Shown: positions 44,721-53,187, numbered from the stretch's first letter. The stretch: 64,000 nt of DNA from Anderseniella sp963759095 (GCA_963759095.1 CAVWYF010000009.1:148524-212523), one strand, 5' to 3'. Numbers and translations: made by a program. The notes: generated by a model not told the origin, from the letters alone.

Positions 44721-45086
44721 ATGGCTGAAAAACGTCTCATCCTGGAAATGGGTGCCGGCAACGATATGTACGGCGAAGACTACACCAAAGCCGCCATCCG
44801 CGCGGTGCAGGACTGCCTGCACCATTCCTCCCTGTCACTGTACAAGTCACTCGACCTGGACCCGACAAAGATGGTGGTCAACGTCACCATCGGCGTGCAG
44901 AAACCGGACCAGGTGGACACCGACGCGGTGGCGAAGCAACTGCCCTACGGCACGGTGACGGTGACCGCCGTCAAAGGTGGGCTGAATGTGCCGGACGAGG
45001 CGAACGGTTTGCTGACGGTGGTAGCCGCAGCGGCGGTTGAGGCGCGGTATGATATTCGGGAGGGGCGGTTCCGGTTGGTGGGCTGA
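44721..45086 (+). CDS. Lin0512 family protein, copy 2
   Basis: 121 residues, clearly paralogous to copy 1: RLILEMGAGNDMYGEDYTKA, HHSSLSLYKSLDLDPTKMVV, KQLPYGTVTVTAVKGGL. The two copies differ through most positions, so the duplication is old and both are probably kept for different roles. It closes the 33-45 kb catabolic region. The next 240 bases hold no gene I can support. Confidence 0.85.
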   Translation: MAEKRLILEMGAGNDMYGEDYTKAAIRAVQDCLHHSSLSLYKSLDLDPTKMVVNVTIGVQKPDQVDTDAVAKQLPYGTVTVTAVKGGLNVPDEANGLLTVVAAAAVEARYDIREGRFRLVG

Positions 45087-45328
45087 ACAGCTGCTGCAAC
45101 CCAATTGACACATATAAGCAATTCGATAGTTGGCGGCAATGGGTGGATTGCATTCAAGCCGTTTTCTGTCAACCGCCATGTTCAAAAGCGCAATGTCTCT
45201 TTTATTGTTCGCCAGTTTCAGCCGCATTCGGATTGCTCGAGCACACCTCGCAAACAACGGTTGTTTCTGACTGACAATCCAGCCTTTGTTGCAGGCTTTC
45301 AGAGATGGTCGCGGCGCCACATGACTGG

Positions 45329-46399
45329 CTATTGATCGCCAGCTGTAAAGCAGGCGTCATAGACTTCGGTAGCCACATTGGGGTCGTTTGCGCACTGATC
45401 ATAACCTACCAGTTCGTCGACGGACTCGTATTGTGCGTACGGGGCAATCAGGTAGCGACCCTCGCCGCTCTTCAGATAGGCGAACTCATCCAGTTTGCCC
45501 TTCATCGCGGGATCTGAATCGACGATCGACTTGCGCAGGCTGTCGGCCTTGATGTGATTTTCCGGCAGCTGGTCGGCCGGACCGTCATAGTAGTTGTTGA
45601 CCACCGTGTTGGCACCATGCACGCCTATCAGCACCCGCCGATCAAGATAGTGATGGTCGTAGACCACGAAACCGCTCCTCTGGCCGATCAAGGTGCGCCC
45701 GTTGTCCTCGGTCAAACTGAACTGGTCGAGAACATCAGTCGTTTCATCAAGCACATAAGCGAAGATTTTGTGGGTCTGGTTATAGAACAGGAAGAAACGC
45801 AGGCCAGACTCGTCGGCGACAAGGCCAAGATATTTCTCTCCCGCCGCGATGATGTCTTTCGGAGGCTCGATCGCGGAGACATCGTTGAGCCTGAAGAGAA
45901 CCGACTTTTCCCTGTAGGTGACGCGATAGGAAAACGGCGCAAGTTTGTCGACCACTACGCCATCGCCGGTTGTCAGCGCCTTGTAAAGCATCTCACCCGC
46001 TTGGCTCGACTGGTTGGCCTGCCTGAATGCCGCAAAATGGATAACGCCCTTGTCGCGATCCTGGGCTGCCAGGCGCATGTTACCGGCATAGATCACCCCA
46101 TTGGCGGGGAAGGTGAAGTAGTAATAATTCTCGGTCGGATAAACGAAGACCTCGTCGGGCAACCTGGAGAAAACGATGCCAAGCGCATCTTCGACGCTTT
46201 CAACCTTAAGCCCAGATCCAGTCTGCAAATCCTCAATCCAGGCCTGGTTGGTCGCAAGCTTTGGGGAAGCGTCCCCTGCAGACAGTGCAGGCACAGACAT
46301 GAACATGACGGCCATAAGGGGCATGGCGAGCCACCGACCTGCGCAGGCAACAACGCGCCGGAGACAAGCGCTCGATTTCTCCTTGACTGGTCTCGGCAT
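45329..46399 (-). CDS. Secreted hypothetical protein
   Basis: 356 residues from ATG 46399, which has GGAG nine bases upstream; an upstream in-frame codon near 46549 is rejected. A basic N-terminus and a hydrophobic stretch (WLAMPLMAVMFMSVPALSAG) form a signal peptide. The mature protein is strand-rich with repeated aromatic motifs (ENYYYFTFPANGVIYAG, FFLFYNQTHKIFAYVLDE) and only two Cys near the C-terminus, which could form a disulfide. No family is recognised. It follows the repeat-rich secreted protein on the same strand by about 180 bases, so the two may work together at the cell surface. Confidence 0.6.
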   Translation of the reverse strand: MPRPVKEKSSACLRRVVACAGRWLAMPLMAVMFMSVPALSAGDASPKLATNQAWIEDLQTGSGLKVESVEDALGIVFSRLPDEVFVYPTENYYYFTFPANGVIYAGNMRLAAQDRDKGVIHFAAFRQANQSSQAGEMLYKALTTGDGVVVDKLAPFSYRVTYREKSVLFRLNDVSAIEPPKDIIAAGEKYLGLVADESGLRFFLFYNQTHKIFAYVLDETTDVLDQFSLTEDNGRTLIGQRSGFVVYDHHYLDRRVLIGVHGANTVVNNYYDGPADQLPENHIKADSLRKSIVDSDPAMKGKLDEFAYLKSGEGRYLIAPYAQYESVDELVGYDQCANDPNVATEVYDACFTAGDQ

Positions 46400-46579
46400 T
46401 TTGCATTTCTCCGGAAAAATTATGCTGTGGTGTTTGTTATAGTCAGTCGCTTTGATGTTTTTGGAAACCAGCAGCGGCAAATAATTAGGGCTGAACAGCT
46501 CTGCAGATGGCGGTTGCGGGTGATTGCGACTTTGTGACAGACGACCCACCGGGAAATTGTGGTGGGTCGCCTGCTATTG

Positions 46580-49141
46580 TTACTTGACGTTCTGCCCAGA
46601 ACCCCGAGGACGATGGACGTTCGAGCCCCGCGCACGGTGTATGCGTGACGCACGAGTACGGTGCACGACAGAGCCCCGTGGACGATGGACGATGACCGAA
46701 CCATGCGGGCGGTGGACGCGTGAACCCCGAGGACGGTGCACGACAGAGCCCCGTGGACGATGGACGATGACCGAACCGCGCGGGCGGTGGACGCGTGAGC
46801 CCCGAGGACGGTGCACGACAGAGCCCCGTGGACGATGGACGATGACCGAACCGCGCGGGCGGTGGACGCGTGAGCCCCGAGGACGGTGCACGACAGAGCC
46901 CCGTGGACGATGGACGATGACCGAACCGCGTGGGCGGTGGACGCGTGAGCCCCGCGGACGGTGTACGACAGAGCCCCGTGGACGATGAACGATGACCGAA
47001 CCGCGTGGGCGGTGGACGCGTGAGCCCCGCGGACGGTGTACGACAGAGCCCCGTGGACGATGAACGATGACCGAACCGCGTGGGCGGTGGACGCGTGAGC
47101 CCCGTGGACGATGCACGTCAGAACCTACAGGACGGTGGATGATTGAACCAGCCGGGCGGTGCAACGGCAAGCACTTCGGCAGCGGGACGCGCGCCGATGC
47201 GCCATCGCGATCATCGGTCGGATCAGTGTTCCACTGTGTTCCGCCTGGAGCCCATTCAATCTCTGCGATATTGCGCAGTCGGCACCTGTTATACGAATTT
47301 GGCACCCAGAAGTTGACCCTCAGCAAAACGCTCTGCCCGGGATCGAGCAGCACATTAGGCCGCCAACATCTGATCTGTGCCGGTCCGGTCGACCAGCAAG
47401 ACCACGGCGGTACCGGTCCGACGCTGAAAAAGCCGCCCGCAGGAGCGGCAGGCAAAGTGTCCTTCAAGAGAATATCGCCGAAATAGTGATCAGGGCCCGT
47501 GTTGCGCACGCGCACTGTAAATTGGCAAGACCAACCAGCAAAAAATGGAAAACAACCTTTCGGTGTTGCGCGTTTGGTGAGCTGCAAGTTGGTATTGAAC
47601 CGGTCTACAGGTGGCGGGAACTCCGGCGGCCAATCCGGTGGCTCTGCGTCACCGGGCGGCACAAATCCAGGCGGATACCTGGTGTCGTCCGGAATAAGGA
47701 TCCCGGTAGTCTGCGAACACGGCTGAAAGATTTCCACGTCGCCCATTTGCGCGGATTTGTTGGCATCTCCAACCAGCCCGTCATAGTCGATGAAGTAGGA
47801 TGCTTGCGGCGGCAGATTTTCCGGCCGCACCAGCGACACTGCATTACCCTGCAGGCCATGGACGTCAGCCGGTGTGTCATTTTCACTGTCGCTGGAAACC
47901 AGACGGCCACCTGTCGACCAGAGCGTTTCTCCGCACGTGCCAGCTTGCGCCAGGCCGTTCTCGTCGTAACCCAAGCCGAGCGCGACGCCGCCATTAGCGG
48001 CGTTATGATCGGGTGGCATGCCGATAGCATAAGAGTCCGGGTCGGGCTGCCAGGATTTCTCGCCCGATGTTGTCGGTTTGAAACGCAGCACGGTGGCCTG
48101 GCCAGGCTCGGCGAACTCTGCAAAGTTGAAACTGGCCTTTTGCGGCCCACGTTGTGCGAGATAAATCCGGTCCGATTTGTCGAACAGCATGTCGGTAACA
48201 GGGCCATCGCCTGCAAGTCCCTCGACATCGAATTCCATCGTCGGATCGCCGGCAAAACCACCGTCGTCGTTCAGTCCGATCGACCAGACCTGCGGGGTGC
48301 CTACAGTTGCGTAGTAGAGGCGGCCATTGTTTATGGCCAGGCCCCAAACGCGCCGTTCAGACTGTGTGTAACCCCAGGTTCCTGGGTCATTGGTGTCAAA
48401 CGACGGGTCAGTGATATCGAGACGCTTGCCGTCGTCGGCAACTTCTTCCAGGCCCACGCTCGTCCGCCCCTGAACGCCATGGTCGAACGTGTCGATAACC
48501 GTGCCGTCCCCGGAAATGCGATAGATCAGGCCTGTGTCGACGTCGGAGGCAAAGAACTGACGGCTTTTGCTGTCGAACACTACATCGCCGACACCTGGTC
48601 CCGAGTTGTCCGGCAAGCTGGTAAACTCACTGATCTCGCCGGTCGTACCGTCGATCCGCCAGATCGAGCCGGCAGAACCTTCGGGGCCGAACTGGCCGTC
48701 CATGAACACCGCTCCTGCCTCGCCATTTTCCAACCGCTCATTCCCGCTGCCTTCGACAATATGAAGGCCGAACAACGAAGTTGCGCCGAGGAAGATGTTC
48801 GGGGATTCGCCGTTACCGGCATCATCAAGCGCGATGGCGAACACCTGTCCGACCTCCGCGGCTGTGATCTGCCGCTTGGCTGGTGCCGTACTCATCATGC
48901 CGGAAGGAGCCCCCGGCATGGCGGAAAGCGACAGCACGCGAGCCGAGGCTCCCTTGAGGTCAATGCCGAGTGTCGTGGCTGCAGGGGTCAGCGGGACGGC
49001 ACCGGAAAAGCCGGTAACCACCGCGTCGCCAGGCATCAAAACGCTTTCTTGTTGAGCGTGCGCGCTGCCCGCCGGGGCAATGGCGTAGACGCCGACCGCG
49101 AGGGCGACGGTTATCATGCGATTAGTCTTGCGCTTCTTCAT
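46580..49141 (-). CDS. Secreted protein with DUF11-like domain and tandem HRPRGS tail
   Basis: 853 residues. A signal peptide (MKKRKTNRMITVALAVGVYA, cleavage after AHA) leads into a region of about 450 residues with propeller-like repeats (GSIWRIDGTTGEISEFTSLP, GLIYRISGDGTVIDTF, RVWGLAINNGRLYYATVG). A DUF11-type beta-sandwich follows (LQLTKRATPKGCFPF, VRVRNTGPDHYFGDI) with several Cys. The last 175 residues are 23 copies of a six-residue HRPRGS-type unit arranged mostly as VHRPRGSR-VHRPRGSVI-VHRPRGSV triplets. The tail is strongly basic and His-rich and could bind metals, polyanionic polysaccharide or lipopolysaccharide; this is inference. No sorting or secretion signal other than Sec is seen. 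An opposing open frame over the whole gene is a shadow. Confidence 0.75.
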   Translation of the reverse strand: MKKRKTNRMITVALAVGVYAIAPAGSAHAQQESVLMPGDAVVTGFSGAVPLTPAATTLGIDLKGASARVLSLSAMPGAPSGMMSTAPAKRQITAAEVGQVFAIALDDAGNGESPNIFLGATSLFGLHIVEGSGNERLENGEAGAVFMDGQFGPEGSAGSIWRIDGTTGEISEFTSLPDNSGPGVGDVVFDSKSRQFFASDVDTGLIYRISGDGTVIDTFDHGVQGRTSVGLEEVADDGKRLDITDPSFDTNDPGTWGYTQSERRVWGLAINNGRLYYATVGTPQVWSIGLNDDGGFAGDPTMEFDVEGLAGDGPVTDMLFDKSDRIYLAQRGPQKASFNFAEFAEPGQATVLRFKPTTSGEKSWQPDPDSYAIGMPPDHNAANGGVALGLGYDENGLAQAGTCGETLWSTGGRLVSSDSENDTPADVHGLQGNAVSLVRPENLPPQASYFIDYDGLVGDANKSAQMGDVEIFQPCSQTTGILIPDDTRYPPGFVPPGDAEPPDWPPEFPPPVDRFNTNLQLTKRATPKGCFPFFAGWSCQFTVRVRNTGPDHYFGDILLKDTLPAAPAGGFFSVGPVPPWSCWSTGPAQIRCWRPNVLLDPGQSVLLRVNFWVPNSYNRCRLRNIAEIEWAPGGTQWNTDPTDDRDGASARVPLPKCLPLHRPAGSIIHRPVGSDVHRPRGSRVHRPRGSVIVHRPRGSVVHRPRGSRVHRPRGSVIVHRPRGSVVHRPRGSRVHRPRGSVIVHRPRGSVVHRPRGSRVHRPRGSVIVHRPRGSVVHRPRGSRVHRPRGSVIVHRPRGSVVHRPRGSRVHRPHGSVIVHRPRGSVVHRTRASRIHRARGSNVHRPRGSGQNVK
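46690..47139 (-). repeat. Six tandem 75-bp repeats inside the HRPRGS coding sequence
   Basis: The motif GATGACCGAACC recurs at 46691, 46766, 46841, 46916, 46991 and 47066, exactly 75 bases apart, each unit encoding 25 residues (three HRPRGS hexads plus spacers). Neighbouring units are nearly identical at DNA level, and some substitutions are shared by adjacent pairs, which indicates recent expansion by slippage or unequal recombination. The unit is a whole number of codons, so copy changes keep the frame. Confidence 0.9.
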
Positions 49142-49457
49142 CGTACGTTTCCTTCTTTGTTATTTTTGGCGAAGCTGTTGCAAAGGATGCTAGCCGGTGC
49201 TCCCAGCTTCTGCTGTGCCGAAACTCACATTCCGTGAATCGTTCATTGGCAACACACTCCCATGACAAAAATGACTTTAACCTGATTGCTTCGTTCACCT
49301 GGCGTTCAGAACGCTACGTAAAGCTGTCAGCGCTTTGAATTATGGTGGAACCGGAAGATCAAAATTGCCACAATTTACGCGAAAATCATGGCAAGAGCGG
49401 CTGGCGCTGGACCAGAGGATGGATTGAGGCGAAGTCGTTATCAGGAGGATTTTCACA

Positions 49458-49592
49458 ATGAGAGATAACGATGACAAATTTGCAAAAGAGTCGTTTGGAA
49501 CGCGTCGCATGGCACGTTGGCAAGTATGGAGTATCACGGTACTTACTGTAATTCTTGTTATTGCAGGTTTGAGCTCCGCATTGAGTTCATGA
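49458..49592 (+). CDS. Small single-span membrane protein, 44 residues
   Basis: An AGGAGG sequence at 49443-49448 stands ten bases before an ATG. The product begins with a charged segment (MRDNDDKFAKESFGTRRMAR) and ends in one hydrophobic helix (VWSITVLTVILVIAGLSSAL). The cytoplasmic-positive rule predicts the N-terminus inside. Nothing identifies its function; small proteins of this form often modulate larger membrane complexes. It is shorter than usual gene-calling limits. Confidence 0.55.
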   Translation: MRDNDDKFAKESFGTRRMARWQVWSITVLTVILVIAGLSSALSS

Positions 49593-49768
49593 GCAGCGTG
49601 AGCGATTGAAAACTGCTCGACCAGCACAGGCCAGATGCGCATAGGTGCAGTGAACGCAGGCTCAAGACATGAAGCCATTTGACGTTGCTGCTGTTGCCGG
49701 TCTGGGATGTTTGCTTCTGTTCATGGGCGATCGTTCAAACACGTTGATGCAGTGTCCCCTTTGTCCGG

Positions 49769-49928
49769 GAGGCTGTGTGAAAACGTCGCAAAATCACTCG
49801 AATTGCGATTCCGGCTCACTCACCAAAAACTGTGCGCCGATGAAAACAATAGCTTAGCGGATTGGGATTCTCGGAAATCAACCATATTTCTCCAAATACT
49901 GAGTTGAATGACGTTTTCACACAGCCTC
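49769..49928. mobile_element. 160-bp MITE-like element with 19-bp perfect terminal inverted repeats
   Basis: GAGGCTGTGTGAAAACGTC at 49769-49787 is the exact reverse complement of 49910-49928. The GGCTGTGTGAAAAC end resembles termini of IS1182/IS5-type elements. The 122 bases between hold no transposase, so it is a non-autonomous remnant. A clear target-site duplication is not visible. The surrounding 49593-50133 region carries no supported gene. Confidence 0.65.
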
Positions 49929-50133
49929 TCCGCACAGCCGTCATTCGCTTATTTTCCATAAACCTCAACGTTTAAAGTCTGCTTTTCGGCGACGCAATGC
50001 AGCATAATCTGCGGGCATGAACGGCAGCAATGGACCGAAAACTACCTACATCGCCATGTGCCCGTTGCTATCCGTCTCGGTCAGATGAAGCGAGAACGAC
50101 TCACTGTTTCGTGAACCAACCACCTCGATTGTT

Positions 50134-50937
50134 TCACCCAAACAACTCTTCATGACGCTTGCTGATCCTCGGCCAGATGGATGCGGTTTCGGATACTTCC
50201 AGATCGAAATCGTTGTGCAGGCAATCAAGCAGCGCCTTGCCTGAGGTGAGCACTTGTTCACTCGTACCTTGAGGGCCGATTATTTTTTCGACACAGCCGC
50301 GCAGGATGACGTGGCGGTCTGCGTAGCGGCGTTGGGCCTTTAGCATGCGCCGGAACGATGAGTTTTCGTCGGTTTGCAGGGATTTGCTGATCTCGTCGAA
50401 GTACGTGTCGCCTACCGGGGTCAGTTTGTAATCGAATGAGGTGGGCTCTGCGTCTGCAAGCTGTTCTGAAAACCGGAAGTAGCCGTCGTCTTCTCCTGTC
50501 ACCGACAGCGTGTAGGGCGGCTGGAGGGTGTTTGCCTGGAACAGCGAGATGGGTTCGAACATGCTGCCACCGAAGCCGGTGTCTACCAGTAGCGGTTCTT
50601 CGCAATCCACGCGCAGGAACATGTGATCGGCGGGTGCGGTGCGGCTTTCGCCCTTGTTGCCGACATGGCCTGCCAGGGTCTGGACCTCGAAGCCGATTTC
50701 CGTCAGGGCCCAGCGGAACAGGGCGTTGAGTTCGAAACACCAGCCGCCGCGGCGATGCTCCACCACCTTGGTGTAGGCGCTTTCAACGTCTGTCGGCACT
50801 GGAATGCCGAGTTGCTGGTCGAGGTTTTCGAACGGGACTGTCTGGAGTTGGGCCTGCATGAGGGCGGTGAGGGTTGCCCTGTCCGGGCCGGGGCTGCCGG
50901 TGAAGCCTATGCGGTTGAAGTAGTGGTCGAGGTTCAT
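50134..50937 (-). CDS. Arylamine N-acetyltransferase (NAT)
   Basis: 267 residues from ATG 50937 (MNLDHYFNRIGFTG). The cysteine-protease-like triad is Cys67 in RRGGWCFE, His105 in APADHMFLRV and Asp119 in LLVDTGFGGS. PFENLD and the C-terminal domain are as usual. NATs acetylate arylamines and hydrazines with acetyl-CoA, and related enzymes act as amide synthases. The gene is flanked on the upstream side by a palindromic repeat and on the downstream side by a MITE-like element. An alternative ATG at 50958 would add seven residues. Confidence 0.93.
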   Translation of the reverse strand: MNLDHYFNRIGFTGSPGPDRATLTALMQAQLQTVPFENLDQQLGIPVPTDVESAYTKVVEHRRGGWCFELNALFRWALTEIGFEVQTLAGHVGNKGESRTAPADHMFLRVDCEEPLLVDTGFGGSMFEPISLFQANTLQPPYTLSVTGEDDGYFRFSEQLADAEPTSFDYKLTPVGDTYFDEISKSLQTDENSSFRRMLKAQRRYADRHVILRGCVEKIIGPQGTSEQVLTSGKALLDCLHNDFDLEVSETASIWPRISKRHEELFG

Positions 50938-50961
50938 GGGCTTGCGATATTTCCACATGTC

Positions 50962-51050
50962 TTGTCATCCCCGGCCTTGTGCCGGGGATCCACGGACGTT
51001 TGCAACAGGTTGAAACGGATGGATCCTCGGGACAAGCCCGAGGATGACAA
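50962..51050. repeat. Dispersed palindrome, second copy of the GTCATCC element
   Basis: Begins TTGTCATCCCCGGCC and ends GCCCGAGGATGACAA. Same family as 42846-42934, but the two arms have drifted, so the stem is imperfect. The loop also resembles that of the first copy (AACGTTTGCAACAGGTTGAA versus a related sequence). Confidence 0.8.
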
Positions 51051-51083
51051 ATTGTTGGGTGGTTGGTGTTTTGGTTTGTTTGT

Positions 51084-51270
51084 TTTACATCGCTCACGCC
51101 AGCAGCCTTCGGCTGCGCTCTGCGAGGGCGGGCCTGACCGGCCCGAGGCCCGTCGGGACTAGTTGGAGTTCATCCCTACGGTTGTTCAGGGTCGGAGAAC
51201 CACCCGAGCGAAGCGAGGATAAGTTGTTCGACCAGAAAAAATATCCTCGGGACAAGCCCGAGGATGACAC
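51084..51270. repeat. GC-rich intergenic repeat B, copy 1, plus half palindrome
   Basis: 51084-51200 begins TTTACATCGCTCACG and runs through GGGCGGGCCTGACCGGCCCG to GGGTCGGAGAAC. Related copies lie at 52754-52873, 52878-53016 and inverted at 53085-53187. At 51243-51270 there is half of the GTCATCC palindrome (TCCTCGGGACAAGCCCGAGG is itself a hairpin). The stretch is non-coding. Confidence 0.8.
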
Positions 51271-51281
51271 TGGTGAGGTTA

Positions 51282-51758
51282 TTACTTCTTCGGCGCGCGG
51301 AAGTTTTCGTGGCAGCCTTTGCACGATCCGCCGACACCGCCGATTGCCGCCTTGATGGCGTCGACACCGCCGCCTGCGGCATCAGCCATCTTGGCGGCTG
51401 CTTCCTGGAGCGCTTTATGCTTGTTGGCAACTTCCGGATAGGTGTCCCACGCTGCCTTCTTGGCCCAGGTCTTGCCTTCCATGCCGGCATCTTCCATGGC
51501 GGTGCCCTTCGGCCACATGGCGTCCTGGCCAATGCTGGCGGCTTTCACCAGATTGTCGGCGGCCAACTTGGCCTGATCAGCGTCATAAGCCATGTCACCC
51601 TTCACCATGGCGCCGAGCTTGCCGAGATTGAAGGAAAACAGCTGCATCACCGACTGGCGCGCTTTGATGGCCTTGTCTTCGGCTTCACCCGACACGGCAA
51701 CGCCTGCGCCTGCCATCAATCCTGCTGCCACCGTCGCTGCTACGATCATACGCTTCAT
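51282..51758 (-). CDS. Cytochrome c' (class II cytochrome c)
   Basis: 158 residues: signal peptide MKRMIVAATVAAGLMAGAG, cleavage near residue 23, then a four-helix bundle with the haem motif CKGCH close to the C-terminus (GGSCKGCHENFRAPK). This layout is class II cytochrome c. The N-terminal helix contains KARQSVMQLFSFNLGKLG. Cytochromes c' bind NO or CO in the periplasm and help with nitrosative stress; electron transfer is another possibility. Divergent from the LysR gene at 51865. Confidence 0.92.
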   Translation of the reverse strand: MKRMIVAATVAAGLMAGAGVAVSGEAEDKAIKARQSVMQLFSFNLGKLGAMVKGDMAYDADQAKLAADNLVKAASIGQDAMWPKGTAMEDAGMEGKTWAKKAAWDTYPEVANKHKALQEAAAKMADAAGGGVDAIKAAIGGVGGSCKGCHENFRAPKK

Positions 51759-51864
51759 GTTGTCTGCTCCTTACTTTAATGCCACTTCCCAATACCGTGC
51801 CGACACAATAGGCTATGCGCCAACGATCACTAATCCTCGAAATTCGCAATAGGGGTGTGCGTAC

Positions 51865-52746
51865 ATGCACAGGCTTGACTGGAGCGACCTGCAATACATT
51901 CTCGCCGTGGCCAATAATGGCTCGCTGGCCGGGGCAGCGCGTGCGCTGGGGGTCAACCATTCCACCGTGCAACGGCGCATCACCTCGTTTGAGGCCCTGC
52001 AACAGGTCACGGTGTTTGACCGCAAGCCCGACGGTTACAAGCTGACCATTGAGGGCCAGCAATTGCTGGAGGCGGCCAAGGCGGTTGAGCAGGCGGTGTG
52101 GGGCCTGGAGCGCAAGATCAGCGGCAAGGATCTGAAACTGGAAGGCACCATCCGCCTGACCACGACGGACACGCTGCTGCACACCGTTGTCGGCCGGCCC
52201 TTGGCGCTGTTTCACCAGAAATACCCGGACATCGTCATGGACGTGTCGGTGACCAATTCCATCCTGTCGCTGACCCGGCGCGATGCCGACGTGGCAATCC
52301 GCCCGGCCCAGTCAAAGCCGGAACCGCTGGTGGGCGATCATGTCGGCGATATCCAGTTTGCGGTCTATGCCGCGCCCGCCTATCTGCGCACCAGGCCGCG
52401 CCCGACACTTGCCGAACTGGACTGGCTAGCCCCCGGCGACGCGCTGGCCAACACAACGCCCGGGCGCTGGCTCCGCCGCAGCGTTCCAAAGGCGAAAATC
52501 GTCATGAAGACAGACAGCCTGCTGGCGCTGGGCTGTGCCGCACAGCGCGGGCTCGGCGCGGCTATGCTGCCCACCTATCTGGGCGATGAACTGGACGGCA
52601 TCGAGCGGGTCGACGTGGCGTATGAGAAGTTCACAAACGGCCTGTGGATCGTCACCCACGCCGACCTGGCCAACGCCGCACGCATTCACACCTTCATGGC
52701 GTTCATGAGTAAGGCGCTGAGGCAGGAGGTCAGTCTTAGGACGTGA
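51865..52746 (+). CDS. LysR-family transcriptional regulator
   Basis: 293 residues. The winged helix at residues 5-65 includes LQYILAVANNGSLAGAARAL and GVNHSTVQRRITSFEALQ; the rest is a periplasmic-binding-like effector domain starting at LEGTIRLTTTDTLLH. LysR proteins often control the divergent gene, here the cytochrome c' gene 106 bases away, though this is inference. Both it and the cytochrome gene are enclosed by intergenic repeats. Confidence 0.9.
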   Translation: MHRLDWSDLQYILAVANNGSLAGAARALGVNHSTVQRRITSFEALQQVTVFDRKPDGYKLTIEGQQLLEAAKAVEQAVWGLERKISGKDLKLEGTIRLTTTDTLLHTVVGRPLALFHQKYPDIVMDVSVTNSILSLTRRDADVAIRPAQSKPEPLVGDHVGDIQFAVYAAPAYLRTRPRPTLAELDWLAPGDALANTTPGRWLRRSVPKAKIVMKTDSLLALGCAAQRGLGAAMLPTYLGDELDGIERVDVAYEKFTNGLWIVTHADLANAARIHTFMAFMSKALRQEVSLRT

Positions 52747-52753
52747 GCGGTTT

Positions 52754-53187
52754 GTTTTATATCGCTCACGCAAGCAGCCTACGGCTGCGCTCCGCGGGGG
52801 CGGGCCTGACCGGCCCGAGGCCCGGTCGGGCCTAGTGGGATGTTCGTCACTACGGTTGTTCAGGGTCGGAGAGCGGGGTGTTTTATATCGCTCACGCCAG
52901 CAGCCTTCGGCTGCGCTCCGCTAGGGCGCACTTCGTGCGGCGGCCGGTCGGCCTTGCCTCGGCACTTCGTGCCTCGGAGGGGAGTTCATTACTACGGTTG
53001 TTCGGGGTCGGAGAACGGCGCGAAGCACGAAGTGCTGAGTAAAGCTGTTCGACCAGAATAATGCATCACAGCTTGCGCCTGCCTGTATGATGAATTCCCA
53101 CTAGGCCCGACGGGCCTCGGGCCGGTCAGGCCCGCCCCCGCGGAGCGCAGCCGCAAAGCGGCTGCTTGCGTGAGCGACATAAACTAA
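52754..53187. repeat. GC-rich intergenic repeat B, three further copies
   Basis: Copy 2 (52754-52873) and copy 3 (52878-53016) are direct repeats beginning TTTTATATCGCTCACG; copy 3 has an inserted segment CACTTCGTGCGGCGG and CACTTCGTGCCTCGG. Copy 4 (53085-53187) is inverted, ending GCTTGCGTGAGCGACATAAA. The pieces are separated by GTTCGACCAGAATAATGC-like spacers also seen near 51230. The 440 bases contain no gene. Confidence 0.8.

Noticed and set aside
46524..46988. Plus-strand frame of WTREPRGRCTTEPRGR-type repeats
   Set aside because: It is a by-product of the 75-bp tandem repeat read on the wrong strand; it has no proper start and stops within the repeats.
46690..47139. Regular repeat spacing reminiscent of a CRISPR array
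   Set aside because: The units are contiguous 75-bp tandem copies without unique spacers and lie inside a coding sequence; no cas genes are near.
47159..49237. Long open frame (about 690 codons) on the plus strand
   Set aside because: It is antisense to the secreted HRPRGS protein. The minus-strand product has a signal peptide, DUF11-like motifs and ordered repeats, while the plus-strand product has none.
49669..49857. 62-codon plus-strand frame with several Cys
   Set aside because: It runs into the terminal repeat of the MITE-like element and has no ribosome-binding site.
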